Counted from the first letter of the stretch, positions 1 through 9,602 are shown. The stretch: 64,000 bases of DNA from Dyadobacter pollutisoli (GCF_026625565.1 NZ_CP112998.1:1428501-1492500); one strand, 5' to 3'. Numbers and translations: made by a program. Notes: a model not told the origin generated them from the sequence alone.

Positions 1-1566
1 GCAAAACGTTCGCGGGAGCTGGATATTTTAAAGACGAAGTTTTTCACCAATGTGAGCCACGAGCTGCGCACGCCGCTTTCCCTTATCCTGGCACCCGTTG
101 AAAAGCTGAGCGAAAGAGCAACTGATGTTCATGAACGCAGGCAGTTTGAACTGATCCAAAGAAATGGCCGCCGATTATTGAACCTGGTCAATCAGCTGCT
201 TGACTTCCGGAAGCTAGAAGAGAAAGAACTCCGGTATCAGCCTTCGGACGGTGATATAATCCTGTTCATCAAAGATACCGTTTACTCGTTCTCCGATCTT
301 TCTGATAAAAAGGAGATTCGGCTTACTTTTAATTCCAATGTGCTGGCCCTGGAAACGATCTTTGATCACGATAAGCTTGAAAAGATCTTGTTTAACCTGC
401 TGTCAAACGCCATTAAATTTACGCTGGGACCTGGAGAGGTGTCCGTAACGGTGGACGTTCAGCAGACCAGGGAAGACAGGATGGTCGAGATCAGGGTCAA
501 AGACACGGGTATTGGCATTCCCCCGGAGAAACACGATTTGATTTTCGAGCGATTTTTTCAGAATGACCTGCCCAATACGATCATCAACCAGGGAAGCGGT
601 ATCGGGCTTGCCATTACGAAGGAATTTATTCGGATTCACGGCGGGTCCATACGTGTCGAAAGTGAAGTGGGCCAGGGAAGCTGTTTTATAGTGATGCTTT
701 CTTTGAAAATGCCGGGCAGCACGGTGCACGAAGTGGTTAACGAGCCTGTTCAGCCTGTTTTGTCCGATGTCAGGATTCAAACCGAACATGCTTCCACAGG
801 CAAGCCGCTCATTTTGATCGTGGAAGATAATGAAGATTTCCGTTTTTATCTCAAAGACAATCTGAAACATTCGTATTCGGTGATTGATGCCTCGACAGGC
901 GAGGAGGGTTGGGCCAAGGCTATAGTACAAAAACCCCGCCTGATCGTGACCGACATTATGATGCCGGGATTGAATGGCCTTGACTTTTGCAAAATGGTGA
1001 AGTCAGACGAGCGAGTGGCCCATACACCTGTTATTTTACTCACCGCACGATCAGAAGATGAACAGCGCCTGGAAGGCTTTGAAGCAGGGGCCGATGAATA
1101 CATTGGCAAACCATTCAATTTTCAAGTGCTGGAATCAAGAATTAAAAACCTTATCACGTCTCGTGAAGAACTTCATTCCCTCTTCGCGCCGAAGAATGGG
1201 ATTAAAGCAAGTGAAATTCAGATCACTTCATTGGATCAGCTGTTTCTTAAGGAAATGGTTCAGGTAATTGAGAAGCACATCTCGAATGCCGAATTCAGTG
1301 TTACTGATCTGGCCCGTGAAATGGGTGTGAGCCGTTCGCAATTTTTCAAAAGGGTCCAGACACTTACAGGCAAGTCTCCACTGGAAGTAATACGGTTAAT
1401 CAGACTGCAGCATGCTGCGCAACTCCTGGAAAAAAGCCAGCTTTCCGTTTCTGAAATTGCCTACCAGGTCGGCTTTAACAATCCTAAATATTTTACACGC
1501 TACTTCAAGGAAGAGTATCACACCCTACCTTCCGCCTATGCAGGTGGCAAGCGGGCGGCAGAGTAA
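1..1566 (+). CDS. Hybrid two-component sensor/regulator (HTCS), C-terminal part, 5' end outside window
   Basis: The reading frame is open from base 1, so the gene starts upstream; the first Met (base 52) is internal. What remains is a complete phosphorelay plus output half. It has a HisKA dimerization/phosphoacceptor helix with the H-box SHELRTPLS, an HATPase domain with N-box LLSNAIKFT and G-boxes DTGIGIP and GSGIGLAI, and a receiver domain (ILIVEDNEDF, phospho-Asp in VTDIMMPG, Lys in YIGKPF). The last ~100 residues form an AraC-type double helix-turn-helix ending in NNPKYFTRYFKEEY. In the Bacteroidota, HTCS proteins are inner-membrane sensors of oligosaccharides whose AraC domain activates the neighbouring susC promoter. 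The missing N-terminus should be a periplasmic Reg_prop/Y_Y_Y sensor. It lies about 590 nt upstream of and codirectional with susC of PUL 1, so it is probably its activator (inference). Confidence 0.93.
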   Translation, partial: AKRSRELDILKTKFFTNVSHELRTPLSLILAPVEKLSERATDVHERRQFELIQRNGRRLLNLVNQLLDFRKLEEKELRYQPSDGDIILFIKDTVYSFSDLSDKKEIRLTFNSNVLALETIFDHDKLEKILFNLLSNAIKFTLGPGEVSVTVDVQQTREDRMVEIRVKDTGIGIPPEKHDLIFERFFQNDLPNTIINQGSGIGLAITKEFIRIHGGSIRVESEVGQGSCFIVMLSLKMPGSTVHEVVNEPVQPVLSDVRIQTEHASTGKPLILIVEDNEDFRFYLKDNLKHSYSVIDASTGEEGWAKAIVQKPRLIVTDIMMPGLNGLDFCKMVKSDERVAHTPVILLTARSEDEQRLEGFEAGADEYIGKPFNFQVLESRIKNLITSREELHSLFAPKNGIKASEIQITSLDQLFLKEMVQVIEKHISNAEFSVTDLAREMGVSRSQFFKRVQTLTGKSPLEVIRLIRLQHAAQLLEKSQLSVSEIAYQVGFNNPKYFTRYFKEEYHTLPSAYAGGKRAAE

Positions 1567-1644
1567 ACCGGCAACGTACCCGATCGGGACAATTTTCACC
1601 ATCATTTGGGATGTTTTATCCCGTTTACAAAGAATCCGTTTCCC

Positions 1645-1652
1645 TACTTTTG
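1645..1652 (+). promoter_or_regulatory. Bacteroidota -7 element (TACTTTTG)
   Basis: TACTTTTG matches the Bacteroidota sigma-A -7 consensus TAnnTTTG exactly. It lies 23 nt upstream of the ATG at 1676, which would give a very short leader. No good TTG-type -33 box is visible (GTTTAC at about 1623-1628 is the nearest). It supports transcription of the small membrane ORF downstream. Confidence 0.4.
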
Positions 1653-1675
1653 GGCCATTCATTCTTTGATGTCCC

Positions 1676-1876
1676 ATGAAAAGAAAACTAACAATACTTC
1701 TTTGTCTGGAAGTGTTTTCCTATGTATTGCTTTCTGCATTGATCAGTTGGGTGGCTGCTTTACTGTGCAATTTATTCTGAGGCGAGGTGCTTGCCTCCGC
1801 GGTCCTTTTCATAACAGTTTTGGCCCTGGCCGTACATTATCTCTTCCTTAACGAAGATTGCATTGCGCTGCGCTAA
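1676..1876 (+). pseudogene. Small two-helix membrane protein interrupted by an in-frame TGA
   Basis: From ATG 1676 the frame reads a 34-residue hydrophobic peptide starting MKRKLTILLCL and ending at TGA 1778-1780. The same frame then continues with a second strongly hydrophobic stretch (GEVLASAVLFITVLALAVHY) and stops at TAA 1874-1876. Together the two halves look like one ~65-residue protein with two transmembrane helices split by a single UGA. Either this is a recently broken gene, or only the 34-aa first half is made. An exact -7 promoter element stands just upstream. I do not recognise the family. It lies between the HTCS gene and susC and may be unrelated to the PUL. A chance hydrophobic frame cannot be excluded, but two adjacent in-frame transmembrane segments on the coding strand argue against it. 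Confidence 0.35.
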
Positions 1877-2024
1877 TGATAGCGTTGTGTCTTCATCCTT
1901 CTATTACAAAATCAAGTTTAATTGAGATAAAATATGTACTGATTTTACGCATTTGGATCATCTGTGGACTTTTTATCACTTTAATTAGGACTAATCCATA
2001 CCATCCAAAAGTACGCTGACCGCA

Positions 2025-2032
2025 TACCTTTG
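2025..2032 (+). promoter_or_regulatory. Bacteroidota -7 element (TACCTTTG) for PUL 1
   Basis: TACCTTTG fits TAnnTTTG and lies 125 nt upstream of the SusC start at 2157. It implies a leader of about 118 nt. The -33 region has no clear TTG, which is common for promoters that depend on an activator such as the upstream HTCS (inference). Nothing else coding was found between 1877 and 2156. Confidence 0.5.
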
Positions 2033-2156
2033 ATGCAAGGAATTCTCGAAAATGTACCAGCTTGGCAAAGGTAGGCGCGCACCGAATGCAGGCTTGTCAC
2101 ATAGAACAGGAATCCGTTTTCAAACTGCATTGTGTAACGTACTTAAGGCAAAATCA

Positions 2157-5100
2157 ATGATGAAAAAAATTTACAGATCCTTCTGTGTTGCTGCCCTTAT
2201 TTTGTTTTCCTGTATGGTGACCCACGCGCAGCGACGTCAGGTGTCCGGGACAGTGAAGAACGAAACCGGCGGCTTGATGCCGGGTGTGACCATCCTGCTG
2301 AAAGGAACAACGATGGGCGTCACAACTGATACCGATGGAAAGTTTGCCATCCAGGCAATGCCTGAGGACGTGCTTAAAATTTCCTTTATCGGTTATCTGT
2401 CGGAGCAAATTCCGGTGGGCAACAAAACGCAATTTAACATTACCATTCAACCCGATATTGCCACACTTTCAGAAGTGGTCGTGATCGGGTATGGAGAAGC
2501 GAAAAGAAAAGACGTTACCGGCTCGATATCTTCTGTGTCCGGGGTGGAACTGCGTAAAACGAACCCGGTTACCATTGATCAGGCTTTACAGGGAAAAGTG
2601 GCCGGTATGGTGGTGCAACAGGTATCGGGCCAGCCCGGTGGGGGCGTTTCAGTACAGATTAGGGGAATATCTTCCTTCGCGGGCGGGGGACCATTGTATG
2701 TGATCGATGGTGTGATTATCGGCGGCACAGCCACGATGGGCGCTGGTACCAACCCATTGGCTGCTATCAATCCTTCTGAAATTGAGTCGGTTGACGTACT
2801 TAAAGACGCTTCCGCTACCGCTATTTATGGATCACAGGCCACGAACGGTGTGATTATCGTTACCACAAAACGCGGCGCGGTAACGCCTCCAAGAATCTCT
2901 TACGATTTCTATACAGGTTTCCAGCAAGTGCCAAAGCGAATCCCTATCATGAATTTGCAGGAGTACGCCACCTTCATCAATGAGCGAAATGCCGGTTTGG
3001 GCTGGGGATTTGATAAACGGCCGGAATTTGCCAATCCGCAATATCTTGGGAAGGGTACCGACTGGCAAAAGGAGCTTTTCAGAAACGCGCCGATGACTAA
3101 CCACACGGTTACCATCAACGGAGGTGACGCCAGAACCCAATACCTGTTTTCAGGTTCGTATTTCAAGCAGGAAGGGATTGCCACCGGCTCGGATTTCAGA
3201 AGGATATCCGTTAGATTGAACCTTGACAACAAGACGACCAACTGGTTGAAGATCGGCACCAGCCTGCAACTGGCCAATATCAAGGAGAACGTAAATTCGA
3301 CCAGTTCAAATGTCATTAACGCGGCGCTCAGCCAGACTCCCGATATCGCCGTGCGGAGTGCGGATGGCGGCTGGGGCGGTGCGTATAACCCTAACGGTTG
3401 GGTAAACAGTACCATCAATCCATTTGCTATTGCGACGATCAACAAGGACCAGGCGAACAGAAATCAGATATTTGGAAATGTCTATGCTGAGATTTTGTTC
3501 AGCAAATCGCTGACGTTGCGGAACGAGGTTACGGGCAGCTTTTCAATGGCTACCGAGGATAGATTCAACCCAACCTACACGATGGGTCTTGTGAAAAACA
3601 CTAACAACAGCGGATCTTACAACTATGGTCAAAACATGTATACAACGGTCAGAAACTATCTTACTTATTCGCATACGTTCAAGGAACGGTACAATGCCAA
3701 TGTCATGGTGGGCCATGAGGCGCAGTTGAGCAAAGGCGAGAATGTAAGTGCAGGCCGCAATAATTTCCCGTCCAACAATGTGCAGGTGATCAGCAGTGGT
3801 GATCCTACCTCGGCCACTAACTCCGGTTCAAAAAGCCAGAATGCCCAGGAGTCATACTTTGGCCGCTTGAATCTGGGATTGTTTGACAAATACCTGCTAA
3901 CCGGCAACGTGCGGGCCGACGGCTCTTCCAGGTTTGCGGCCGGAAACCGGTGGGTGACCACGTATTCGGGTGCAGTTGCCTGGAAAATCCACAATGAAGA
4001 CTTCTTGAAAAATTTCAAGGATATCAATGAATTGAAGCTTAGGGTAGGGTATGGTCTGACTAATAACCAGAACGTGCGCGACTTTGCATATACATCTACA
4101 TTAGCAACCGTTGCCACCGGTTTGTCAGGAATATCCCAGCTCACCGAGAACATAGGGAACCCTTATGTGGAATGGGAAAAAACAAAATACAGCAATATCG
4201 GCCTTGACGCGGCATTGCTGTCCTGGCGCCTGACCTTCTCCGTTGATTTTTATAACCGGAAAACGGACGGCCTTTTAATGCAGATCCCTTTGCCATTTTA
4301 CTCGGGAACGGCCGTTGGCTGGTCTCCGGGAGCATTGGATGCACCATATGTAAATGTCGGTACGATCAGCAACAAGGGATTCGACTTTAAGATCAGCTCT
4401 ACCAACATTCAGGGTAAGGATTTGACATGGAAGACAGATCTGACAGTATCCCGCAACGTCAATAAAGTCTTGAAACTGAATACCGACGGGGCGTCGCTTG
4501 TAGGATGGCCATATAGCCAGACGGTTGTTGGAAACTCGATAGGTCAATTCTTTGGATACAAAGCAGACGGCGTTTTTGCGAAGCAAGAGGATTTTGAGAC
4601 ACATGCTTTGCCGACCAAGAACGGTGCTCCACTGCCCGTAGGCGCGGCGGGAGGTAGTATCTGGTACGGCGACCTTAAGTTCAAGGACATCAATGGCGAC
4701 AAGATGATTGATGAGCGCGATCAAACCTTCCTCGGCTCACCGATCCCGAAAGTGCAGCTTGGTCTCAATAATTCGTTTTCTTATAAGAAATTTGATTTGA
4801 ATGTATTCCTGACTGGTAACTACGGTAACAAGGTATTCAATCAAATGCGCATGAACGGAGAATTTCCAGGGACCAGCTTCGGGTACCTTAAAGCGTTGAA
4901 CAACTACGCCAAGCTTGCTTTGATTGATCCCACTAAGCCTGCAACCGACATCAGTAACGTGTATGTGGTTAATCCTGACACCGATATTCCGGGCATCAGA
5001 AATGACAATACAAACGGCAACAACAGGGTGTCGGACAAATATGTTGAGGATGGTTCCTTTATCAGATTTAAGACCATTTCGCTGGGATATTCGCTTTCCG

Positions 5101-5297
5101 ACAAACTGCTGGAAAAAGCCCACATTCATTCATTGCGGGTTTATGTGAACGTGTCCAATGCATTCTTGATCACCAAATACAAAGGATTAGATCCGGAAAT
5201 TGGATCGTGGAACCCGCTGAATGCAGGGTATGACAGTGGTTACTATCCGCAACCGCGTGTGTTTACCGTCGGCGCGAGCGTGCAGTTGACCAAATAA
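2157..5297 (+). CDS. SusC/RagA-family TonB-linked outer membrane protein (PUL 1)
   Basis: TonB-dependent beta-barrel that imports oligosaccharides across the outer membrane together with its SusD lid. From Met 2157 the protein is 1046 aa. It has a signal peptide (MMKKIYRSFCVAALILFSC...AQ), an N-terminal carboxypeptidase-D-like regulatory domain (VSGTVKNETGGLMPGVTIL), a TonB-box region (EVVVIGYGEAKRKDVTGSIS), and the plug with the family signatures ALQGKVAGM, QIRGISSF, PLYVIDGV and LKDASATAIYG. The barrel ends in the typical terminal strand RVFTVGASVQLTK. There is no STN domain, so it is not of the FecR-signalling type, consistent with HTCS control. The longer frame from 2052 adds 35 non-signal residues, so 2157 (or 2160) is the better start; TAAGG stands about 10 nt before it. 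First gene of a seven-gene codirectional cluster. Confidence 0.95.
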   Translation: MMKKIYRSFCVAALILFSCMVTHAQRRQVSGTVKNETGGLMPGVTILLKGTTMGVTTDTDGKFAIQAMPEDVLKISFIGYLSEQIPVGNKTQFNITIQPDIATLSEVVVIGYGEAKRKDVTGSISSVSGVELRKTNPVTIDQALQGKVAGMVVQQVSGQPGGGVSVQIRGISSFAGGGPLYVIDGVIIGGTATMGAGTNPLAAINPSEIESVDVLKDASATAIYGSQATNGVIIVTTKRGAVTPPRISYDFYTGFQQVPKRIPIMNLQEYATFINERNAGLGWGFDKRPEFANPQYLGKGTDWQKELFRNAPMTNHTVTINGGDARTQYLFSGSYFKQEGIATGSDFRRISVRLNLDNKTTNWLKIGTSLQLANIKENVNSTSSNVINAALSQTPDIAVRSADGGWGGAYNPNGWVNSTINPFAIATINKDQANRNQIFGNVYAEILFSKSLTLRNEVTGSFSMATEDRFNPTYTMGLVKNTNNSGSYNYGQNMYTTVRNYLTYSHTFKERYNANVMVGHEAQLSKGENVSAGRNNFPSNNVQVISSGDPTSATNSGSKSQNAQESYFGRLNLGLFDKYLLTGNVRADGSSRFAAGNRWVTTYSGAVAWKIHNEDFLKNFKDINELKLRVGYGLTNNQNVRDFAYTSTLATVATGLSGISQLTENIGNPYVEWEKTKYSNIGLDAALLSWRLTFSVDFYNRKTDGLLMQIPLPFYSGTAVGWSPGALDAPYVNVGTISNKGFDFKISSTNIQGKDLTWKTDLTVSRNVNKVLKLNTDGASLVGWPYSQTVVGNSIGQFFGYKADGVFAKQEDFETHALPTKNGAPLPVGAAGGSIWYGDLKFKDINGDKMIDERDQTFLGSPIPKVQLGLNNSFSYKKFDLNVFLTGNYGNKVFNQMRMNGEFPGTSFGYLKALNNYAKLALIDPTKPATDISNVYVVNPDTDIPGIRNDNTNGNNRVSDKYVEDGSFIRFKTISLGYSLSDKLLEKAHIHSLRVYVNVSNAFLITKYKGLDPEIGSWNPLNAGYDSGYYPQPRVFTVGASVQLTK

Positions 5298-5376
5298 ATT
5301 GCTTCGAAACAGGTGTCAAACACGAATGTTCGGAGACAGTTCTCCATTTGATGTGAATCTATAAAAATATTGAGCA

Positions 5377-6960
5377 ATGAAAATCAAAAAAACAATGGCC
5401 GCAGCCGGGCTTTGCCTTGCCATGTTCTCGGCCGGATGCAGTGATAGCTTTTTGGACCGACCTCCATTATCCCAGATAAGCGCAGACAATTTTTACCAGA
5501 CCACCAATGACCTCAGACTGGCGACAGCCGCCTTGTATGGTGGCAAGCCGTGGGCTGAATGGAATTATAACTGCTTCTTGCCGATTGGCGAAGTGCTTAG
5601 CGGTAATATGGCCGTCAATTATTGGGGAGACGCTGTGCAGCTGCATACGTTTGCAGTTACGGGTAGCAACGAAATTATGATCGCCAACTGGAAAGGCATG
5701 TACAAGATCATCGCGCATTGCAATGTGACCATCAAAGCCATTGAAGAGAAGGCACCGGCTTCCATCCCTGAAAAAGACAGGCTTGCCGCCATTGCCGAAG
5801 CGAAGTTTTTGCGAGCATTTGCCTATTATAATCTGGCCCTGCTTTGGAGAGATATCCCAATTATAGAAGATAATACAGAGCTCATCACTTCGCCGCTGGT
5901 TCACCGCAATCCGGTGGAAGACGTGTACAGATTTGCTGCGAATGACCTGCTTTTTGCTGCAAAAAACCTTCCTGCGAAGGATGTTGCGGGACGACTGACA
6001 ACCTGGTCGGCACAAGGCATGTTAAGCAAAGTATATCTGACCTGGGCCGGGGTGGATGCAAAAGGTAATGGCCCGCGCAACCAGGCACTGCTTGATAGCG
6101 CCAAACTGCATGCCGGGAATGTCTGCAAACAAAGCGGATTGTCGTTGCTGGCCAATTATGCCGATCTGTTCAAAACGCAGTATAACGATAATCAGGAATC
6201 CTTATTTGCATTGCAATGGGCACCGGGCACCGGCTGGCTTGAAGGAAACATGCTGCAAGTTTATTCGCCCGGTGGCACGGAGATATCGGCGGCCGGTCAG
6301 GCAGGTTGGTTTGGCATAGCACCTACTTATGACCTCTACAAGCAATATGCCAACGAAGACTCTCTCAGACGTAAGGCGACCATCATGCTTAAAGGTGACT
6401 ATTACCCTGAGCTGAATGCGGCAGGAGGTGGTTTTAAATTTACAGGTAACGCTGGTTTGAAAAAGCACATCATTGGCACAAGGGTCGATAACAGTGCACC
6501 GACGATGAGCTTGACATCTTCTATTGAGCACAATGCATTGTTACGGCTTGCCGAAGTGTACTTAACCTATGCAGAAGCTGTAATGGGCAATAACACTTCG
6601 ACAACCAATGCGGACGCATTGATGTATTTCAACAAAGTGCGTGTAAGGGCTGGTCTTGTTCCGGTAACATCCCTGGATGCTGAAACCTTGTTCAGGGAAA
6701 AAAGAGTTGAATTGGCAGCCGAGGGGCATTATTGGGAAGATCTGGTAAGACTTTCCTATTACGATGAGCCGAAAGCTATCAAAAAGCTGAACGAACAGGA
6801 ACGGATCCTTTTTAATTATGATAAGGGTGTCGTAACAAAAGGTAGTACGCTGGCCAGTGTGACGCCTGCCAACACCACGACATTCAAATTCCCGATACCC
6901 TCGCCGGAGGTGACCGCTAATCCCAAATTGTTAGAAGCTCCCGTGCCTTACTCGTTTTAA
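5377..6960 (+). CDS. SusD/RagB-family nutrient-binding outer membrane lipoprotein (PUL 1)
   Basis: Surface lipoprotein that covers the SusC barrel and binds the glycan. It is 527 aa and begins with a signal peptide whose lipobox is MFSAGC followed by SDSFLDRPP, the usual SusD N-terminus. The body carries the TPR-like helices of the family (AKFLRAFAYYNLALLW, LRLAEVYLTYAEAV, FREKRVELAAEGHYWEDLVR), and the C-terminus has the proline-rich FPIPSPEVTANPKL motif. It starts 79 nt after susC and ends 12 nt before the next gene, so it is surely in the same operon. Confidence 0.95.
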   Translation: MKIKKTMAAAGLCLAMFSAGCSDSFLDRPPLSQISADNFYQTTNDLRLATAALYGGKPWAEWNYNCFLPIGEVLSGNMAVNYWGDAVQLHTFAVTGSNEIMIANWKGMYKIIAHCNVTIKAIEEKAPASIPEKDRLAAIAEAKFLRAFAYYNLALLWRDIPIIEDNTELITSPLVHRNPVEDVYRFAANDLLFAAKNLPAKDVAGRLTTWSAQGMLSKVYLTWAGVDAKGNGPRNQALLDSAKLHAGNVCKQSGLSLLANYADLFKTQYNDNQESLFALQWAPGTGWLEGNMLQVYSPGGTEISAAGQAGWFGIAPTYDLYKQYANEDSLRRKATIMLKGDYYPELNAAGGGFKFTGNAGLKKHIIGTRVDNSAPTMSLTSSIEHNALLRLAEVYLTYAEAVMGNNTSTTNADALMYFNKVRVRAGLVPVTSLDAETLFREKRVELAAEGHYWEDLVRLSYYDEPKAIKKLNEQERILFNYDKGVVTKGSTLASVTPANTTTFKFPIPSPEVTANPKLLEAPVPYSF

Positions 6961-6972
6961 AAACCAAGAGAA

Positions 6973-8166
6973 ATGAAAAAGATCATATACAACAGAATTT
7001 GTTTTCTTTTGTTTTCCTGCATTGCTGGTGTTTTAGGGCTATCCGCATGTGAAGAAAAGAATGACGTAGCCGCACTACCGGTTATCACTGAAATACGAAA
7101 TTATGCCGCATCGCCCAGCGACAGCCTTGTGGAGACACTCAAGGCTGGACAATGGGTGGTGGTGCTGGGGAAGAATCTGGGAGAGATTTCACAGGTCAAC
7201 TTCGGCAGCAGGCCGGCCAACATTAATCCGACGTTAATTACAGACCAAAGCATTGTGGTGCAGGTTCCTTCGATTCCGTTTGATTCTGTGGCCCGCGAAA
7301 AAGTCAATGTCGTGACAGTAGTGAACAGCGCTGGTTCAACTTCGTTTACAATCAACATTACCGGTCCGCCTATGATTTCTCATGTTAGGAATTATGCCAC
7401 AGCGCCCAAGGATACGGTGACCAGCATCATTGTGCCCGGTCAGTCGATCAACATCGTTGGATATAACCTCAAAAATGCCCTCAATATAGCATTTCAAGGA
7501 GTAAAAGCTGATTTGGCCGGAGCTGTTTACACCGATTCGAGTGTGATCGTGAAGGTTCCCAGCAATTTTTCCGCCGCTGACCCTTTACTGGCGAACAAAA
7601 TCACATATGGGACAGCAGTCGACACAATCAGTTATTCCATCAGGATTTTTGACCCGGCAGTCCTGGAATATTATAAAGACCCCATATTTACCTTGCTCAC
7701 CGGGGGGATTGGTAAAGAAAAAACCTGGGTGCTTGACATTGACGCAAAAGGCGTTTCAGCGAAATTCAAAGGTCCATTGTATTTCTCGGGTGTCGATTAC
7801 GGCTGGGATAATCAATGTGCCAAAACGGGAGGGGATTGCTGGCTATATGACCCGGAATATCAAAGCTGGATGGGCGCGGCCCAGGATTACGGCACGATGA
7901 CATTAGGCCTAAGAAGCGGCTCAGCCGAGCCTGTGGTAAAGGTGGTCCAAAAAGGGATAACCAGGAGCGGGACTTTCCAGGGCGGCTACTTTTTTGATAT
8001 CAAAACCAAGACGCTATCCTTCGTTGATATCGTCCCATTGAATACGGGCAGGGACCAGGTTTGGTCCAAGGCTTATGTCATCAGTCTCAAAGAGGATAGG
8101 ATGCAGCTGGCATTCAGAGATCCCAACAAGGCAGAGTTTGCAATTCATAACTACATCCGGAAGTAA
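6973..8166 (+). CDS. Surface glycan-binding lipoprotein with IPT/TIG domains (SGBP-B type)
   Basis: A 397-aa lipoprotein with lipobox LGLSAC followed by EEKND. Two tandem IPT/TIG immunoglobulin-like domains follow (about residues 35-125, ITEIRNYAASPSDS, and about 130-225, ISHVRNYATAPKDT). The two openings are nearly identical, which points to internal duplication. The C-terminal ~170 residues (YYKDPIFTLLTGGIGKEKTW onward) are rich in Trp, Tyr and Gly like a carbohydrate-binding beta-sandwich. The arrangement matches the SusE/F-position surface glycan-binding proteins of xyloglucan and mixed-linkage glucan PULs, which use a C-terminal binding domain on Ig-like spacers. It begins 12 nt after susD and is followed by a strong hairpin. 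The exact ligand cannot be read from sequence. Confidence 0.85.
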   Translation: MKKIIYNRICFLLFSCIAGVLGLSACEEKNDVAALPVITEIRNYAASPSDSLVETLKAGQWVVVLGKNLGEISQVNFGSRPANINPTLITDQSIVVQVPSIPFDSVAREKVNVVTVVNSAGSTSFTINITGPPMISHVRNYATAPKDTVTSIIVPGQSINIVGYNLKNALNIAFQGVKADLAGAVYTDSSVIVKVPSNFSAADPLLANKITYGTAVDTISYSIRIFDPAVLEYYKDPIFTLLTGGIGKEKTWVLDIDAKGVSAKFKGPLYFSGVDYGWDNQCAKTGGDCWLYDPEYQSWMGAAQDYGTMTLGLRSGSAEPVVKVVQKGITRSGTFQGGYFFDIKTKTLSFVDIVPLNTGRDQVWSKAYVISLKEDRMQLAFRDPNKAEFAIHNYIRK

Positions 8167-8172
8167 TAATGA

Positions 8173-8210
8173 GGTCTGCATAGGGGCGATAATAAACTCC
8201 TATGCGGATC
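8173..8210 (+). other. Intercistronic RNA hairpin between SGBP and GH5 genes
   Basis: The arms 8173-8186 and 8197-8210 pair along 14 positions with three G-U wobbles around a 10-nt loop; the core is GCATAGG/CCTATGC. It follows the SGBP stop by 6 nt and precedes the GH5 start by about 40 nt. There is no U-tract after it, so it is more likely an mRNA-stabilising or processing hairpin, or a weak attenuator, than a full terminator. Confidence 0.6.
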
Positions 8211-8252
8211 TTCCAATGTCCGGTTAGCTACATGTAAAATCAAAATGATAGC

Positions 8253-9446
8253 ATGAAGATCGCTTGTCTCTATAAACCCGCTTTAATATTTTTTGTTACC
8301 ATAACTGGCCTGACCGCGTGTGAAAAGGAAAAATCTGAGCCACAGCAGCTCAGCCAGATATATCCATCCTATAATATTTCACCTAAACAACCCGACATAA
8401 CCGGAATGAGCAGCAACGCGGTGGAGCTTGCCGCTAAAATGAAAATGGGTTGGAACCTTGGGAATACGATGGAAGCTCCGGGTGGGGAAACGGGTTGGGG
8501 AAACCCCGTCATTACGGAAGACTATATAAAATTTGTAAAACAAAAGGGCTTTAATGCGATCCGCATTCCTTGTGCCTGGGATTGGCATCATGTGGATAAC
8601 CGGGCCACAGCTCATATCGATCAGAAATGGCTCGACAGGGTCAAAGAGGTTGTCGGGTATTGTGTAAACAATGACATGTACGTCCTACTAAACATCCACT
8701 GGGATGGAGGATGGCTAGAAAATAACTGCACCCCGGCTAAAAAAGACTCAGTTAATGCCAAGCAAAAGGCCTACTGGGAGCAGATAGCCACATCCATGCG
8801 CGATTTTGACGAGCATCTCATGTTTGCCAGCGCCAACGAACCTAACGTCGACAATGCTACTAAAATGGCAGTGCTGCGCTCATATCACCAGACTTTTGTT
8901 GATGCGGTTCGTGCTACGGGTGGTCGCAATACTTATCGCGCGTTGGTTGTACAGGCACCAGTCGAATTATTCGACGTAAAGTCTTTGCCTACTGACCCAA
9001 CGCCAAGTCGTATGATTTATGAGGCGCATAATTATACGCCTTTCCAGTTTGCGGCACTGGATGAGGATGCGAGCTGGGGCAAAATGTTTTACTACTGGGG
9101 TGCCGGGCACCATTCCTCCATCGAACCGGAACGCAATGCAACCTGGGGAGAGGAGGATGAACAACTTAAAGGCTTCAAACTGTTAAAGGAAAATTTTATC
9201 GATAAGGGCGTACCTGTGCTGATGGGTGAATATGGGGCTTATCGAAGAGACGGCAGTAAACATGTTCCCCTGGATCTGGCAACGCATAACGATGCTGTTG
9301 ACTATTGGATAACCTACGTAACCCGGCAGGCTAACGCACACGGCGTGATACCATTCTGGTGGGATACGGGTGGTACTCTGGATAGAAAAAATTACAAGGT
9401 AAAAGACCAACGTACCATCGATGCCCTTCATGCAGGAGTTCAATAA
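8253..9446 (+). CDS. GH5 endo-beta-1,4-glucanase lipoprotein (GH5_4-like)
   Basis: Cellulase-family hydrolase, 397 aa, with lipobox GLTAC followed by EKEKS, so it is probably anchored on the outer membrane. The catalytic TIM barrel starts at about residue 52 (AAKMKMGWNLGNTMEA). It shows the conserved Arg (AIRIPCAWDW), His/Trp (LLNIHWDGGW), the acid/base Glu196 in ANEPN, the His/Tyr motif EAHNYTPF, the nucleophile Glu326 in LMGEYGAY and the late Trp FWWDTGGT. The WNLGNTMEA opening is typical of subfamily 4, which contains xyloglucanases and broad endoglucanases; the subfamily call is from memory of the motif. It would make the first cuts in the polymer at the cell surface for the SusCD pair. 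Confidence 0.9.
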   Translation: MKIACLYKPALIFFVTITGLTACEKEKSEPQQLSQIYPSYNISPKQPDITGMSSNAVELAAKMKMGWNLGNTMEAPGGETGWGNPVITEDYIKFVKQKGFNAIRIPCAWDWHHVDNRATAHIDQKWLDRVKEVVGYCVNNDMYVLLNIHWDGGWLENNCTPAKKDSVNAKQKAYWEQIATSMRDFDEHLMFASANEPNVDNATKMAVLRSYHQTFVDAVRATGGRNTYRALVVQAPVELFDVKSLPTDPTPSRMIYEAHNYTPFQFAALDEDASWGKMFYYWGAGHHSSIEPERNATWGEEDEQLKGFKLLKENFIDKGVPVLMGEYGAYRRDGSKHVPLDLATHNDAVDYWITYVTRQANAHGVIPFWWDTGGTLDRKNYKVKDQRTIDALHAGVQ

Positions 9447-9602
9447 CGCGACTTATGCGGGACACAGGTGACAATGCCGACAATACGGATCGTAGCAGCA
9501 AAAGTAACTCGATCGTCTCTAAGCAGAATTTATAAATCAGATAACTCTCCTCAAATCATAAAGAGAAAAAAATGAAATCAAACCAATTTAAAGAAATTGA
9601 AA

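Noticed and set aside
1608..1622. GGGAT/ATCCC hairpin after the HTCS gene as terminator
   Set aside because: Only 5 bp of stem and no T-run; too weak.
2909..3445. Minus-strand open frame of 178 codons inside susC
   Set aside because: Antisense to a well supported SusC gene, with no promoter or recognisable domain.
9572..9602. ATG at 9572 as start of the first GH44 gene
   Set aside because: It is in a different frame and soon hits a stop; ATG 9603 gives the signal peptide.
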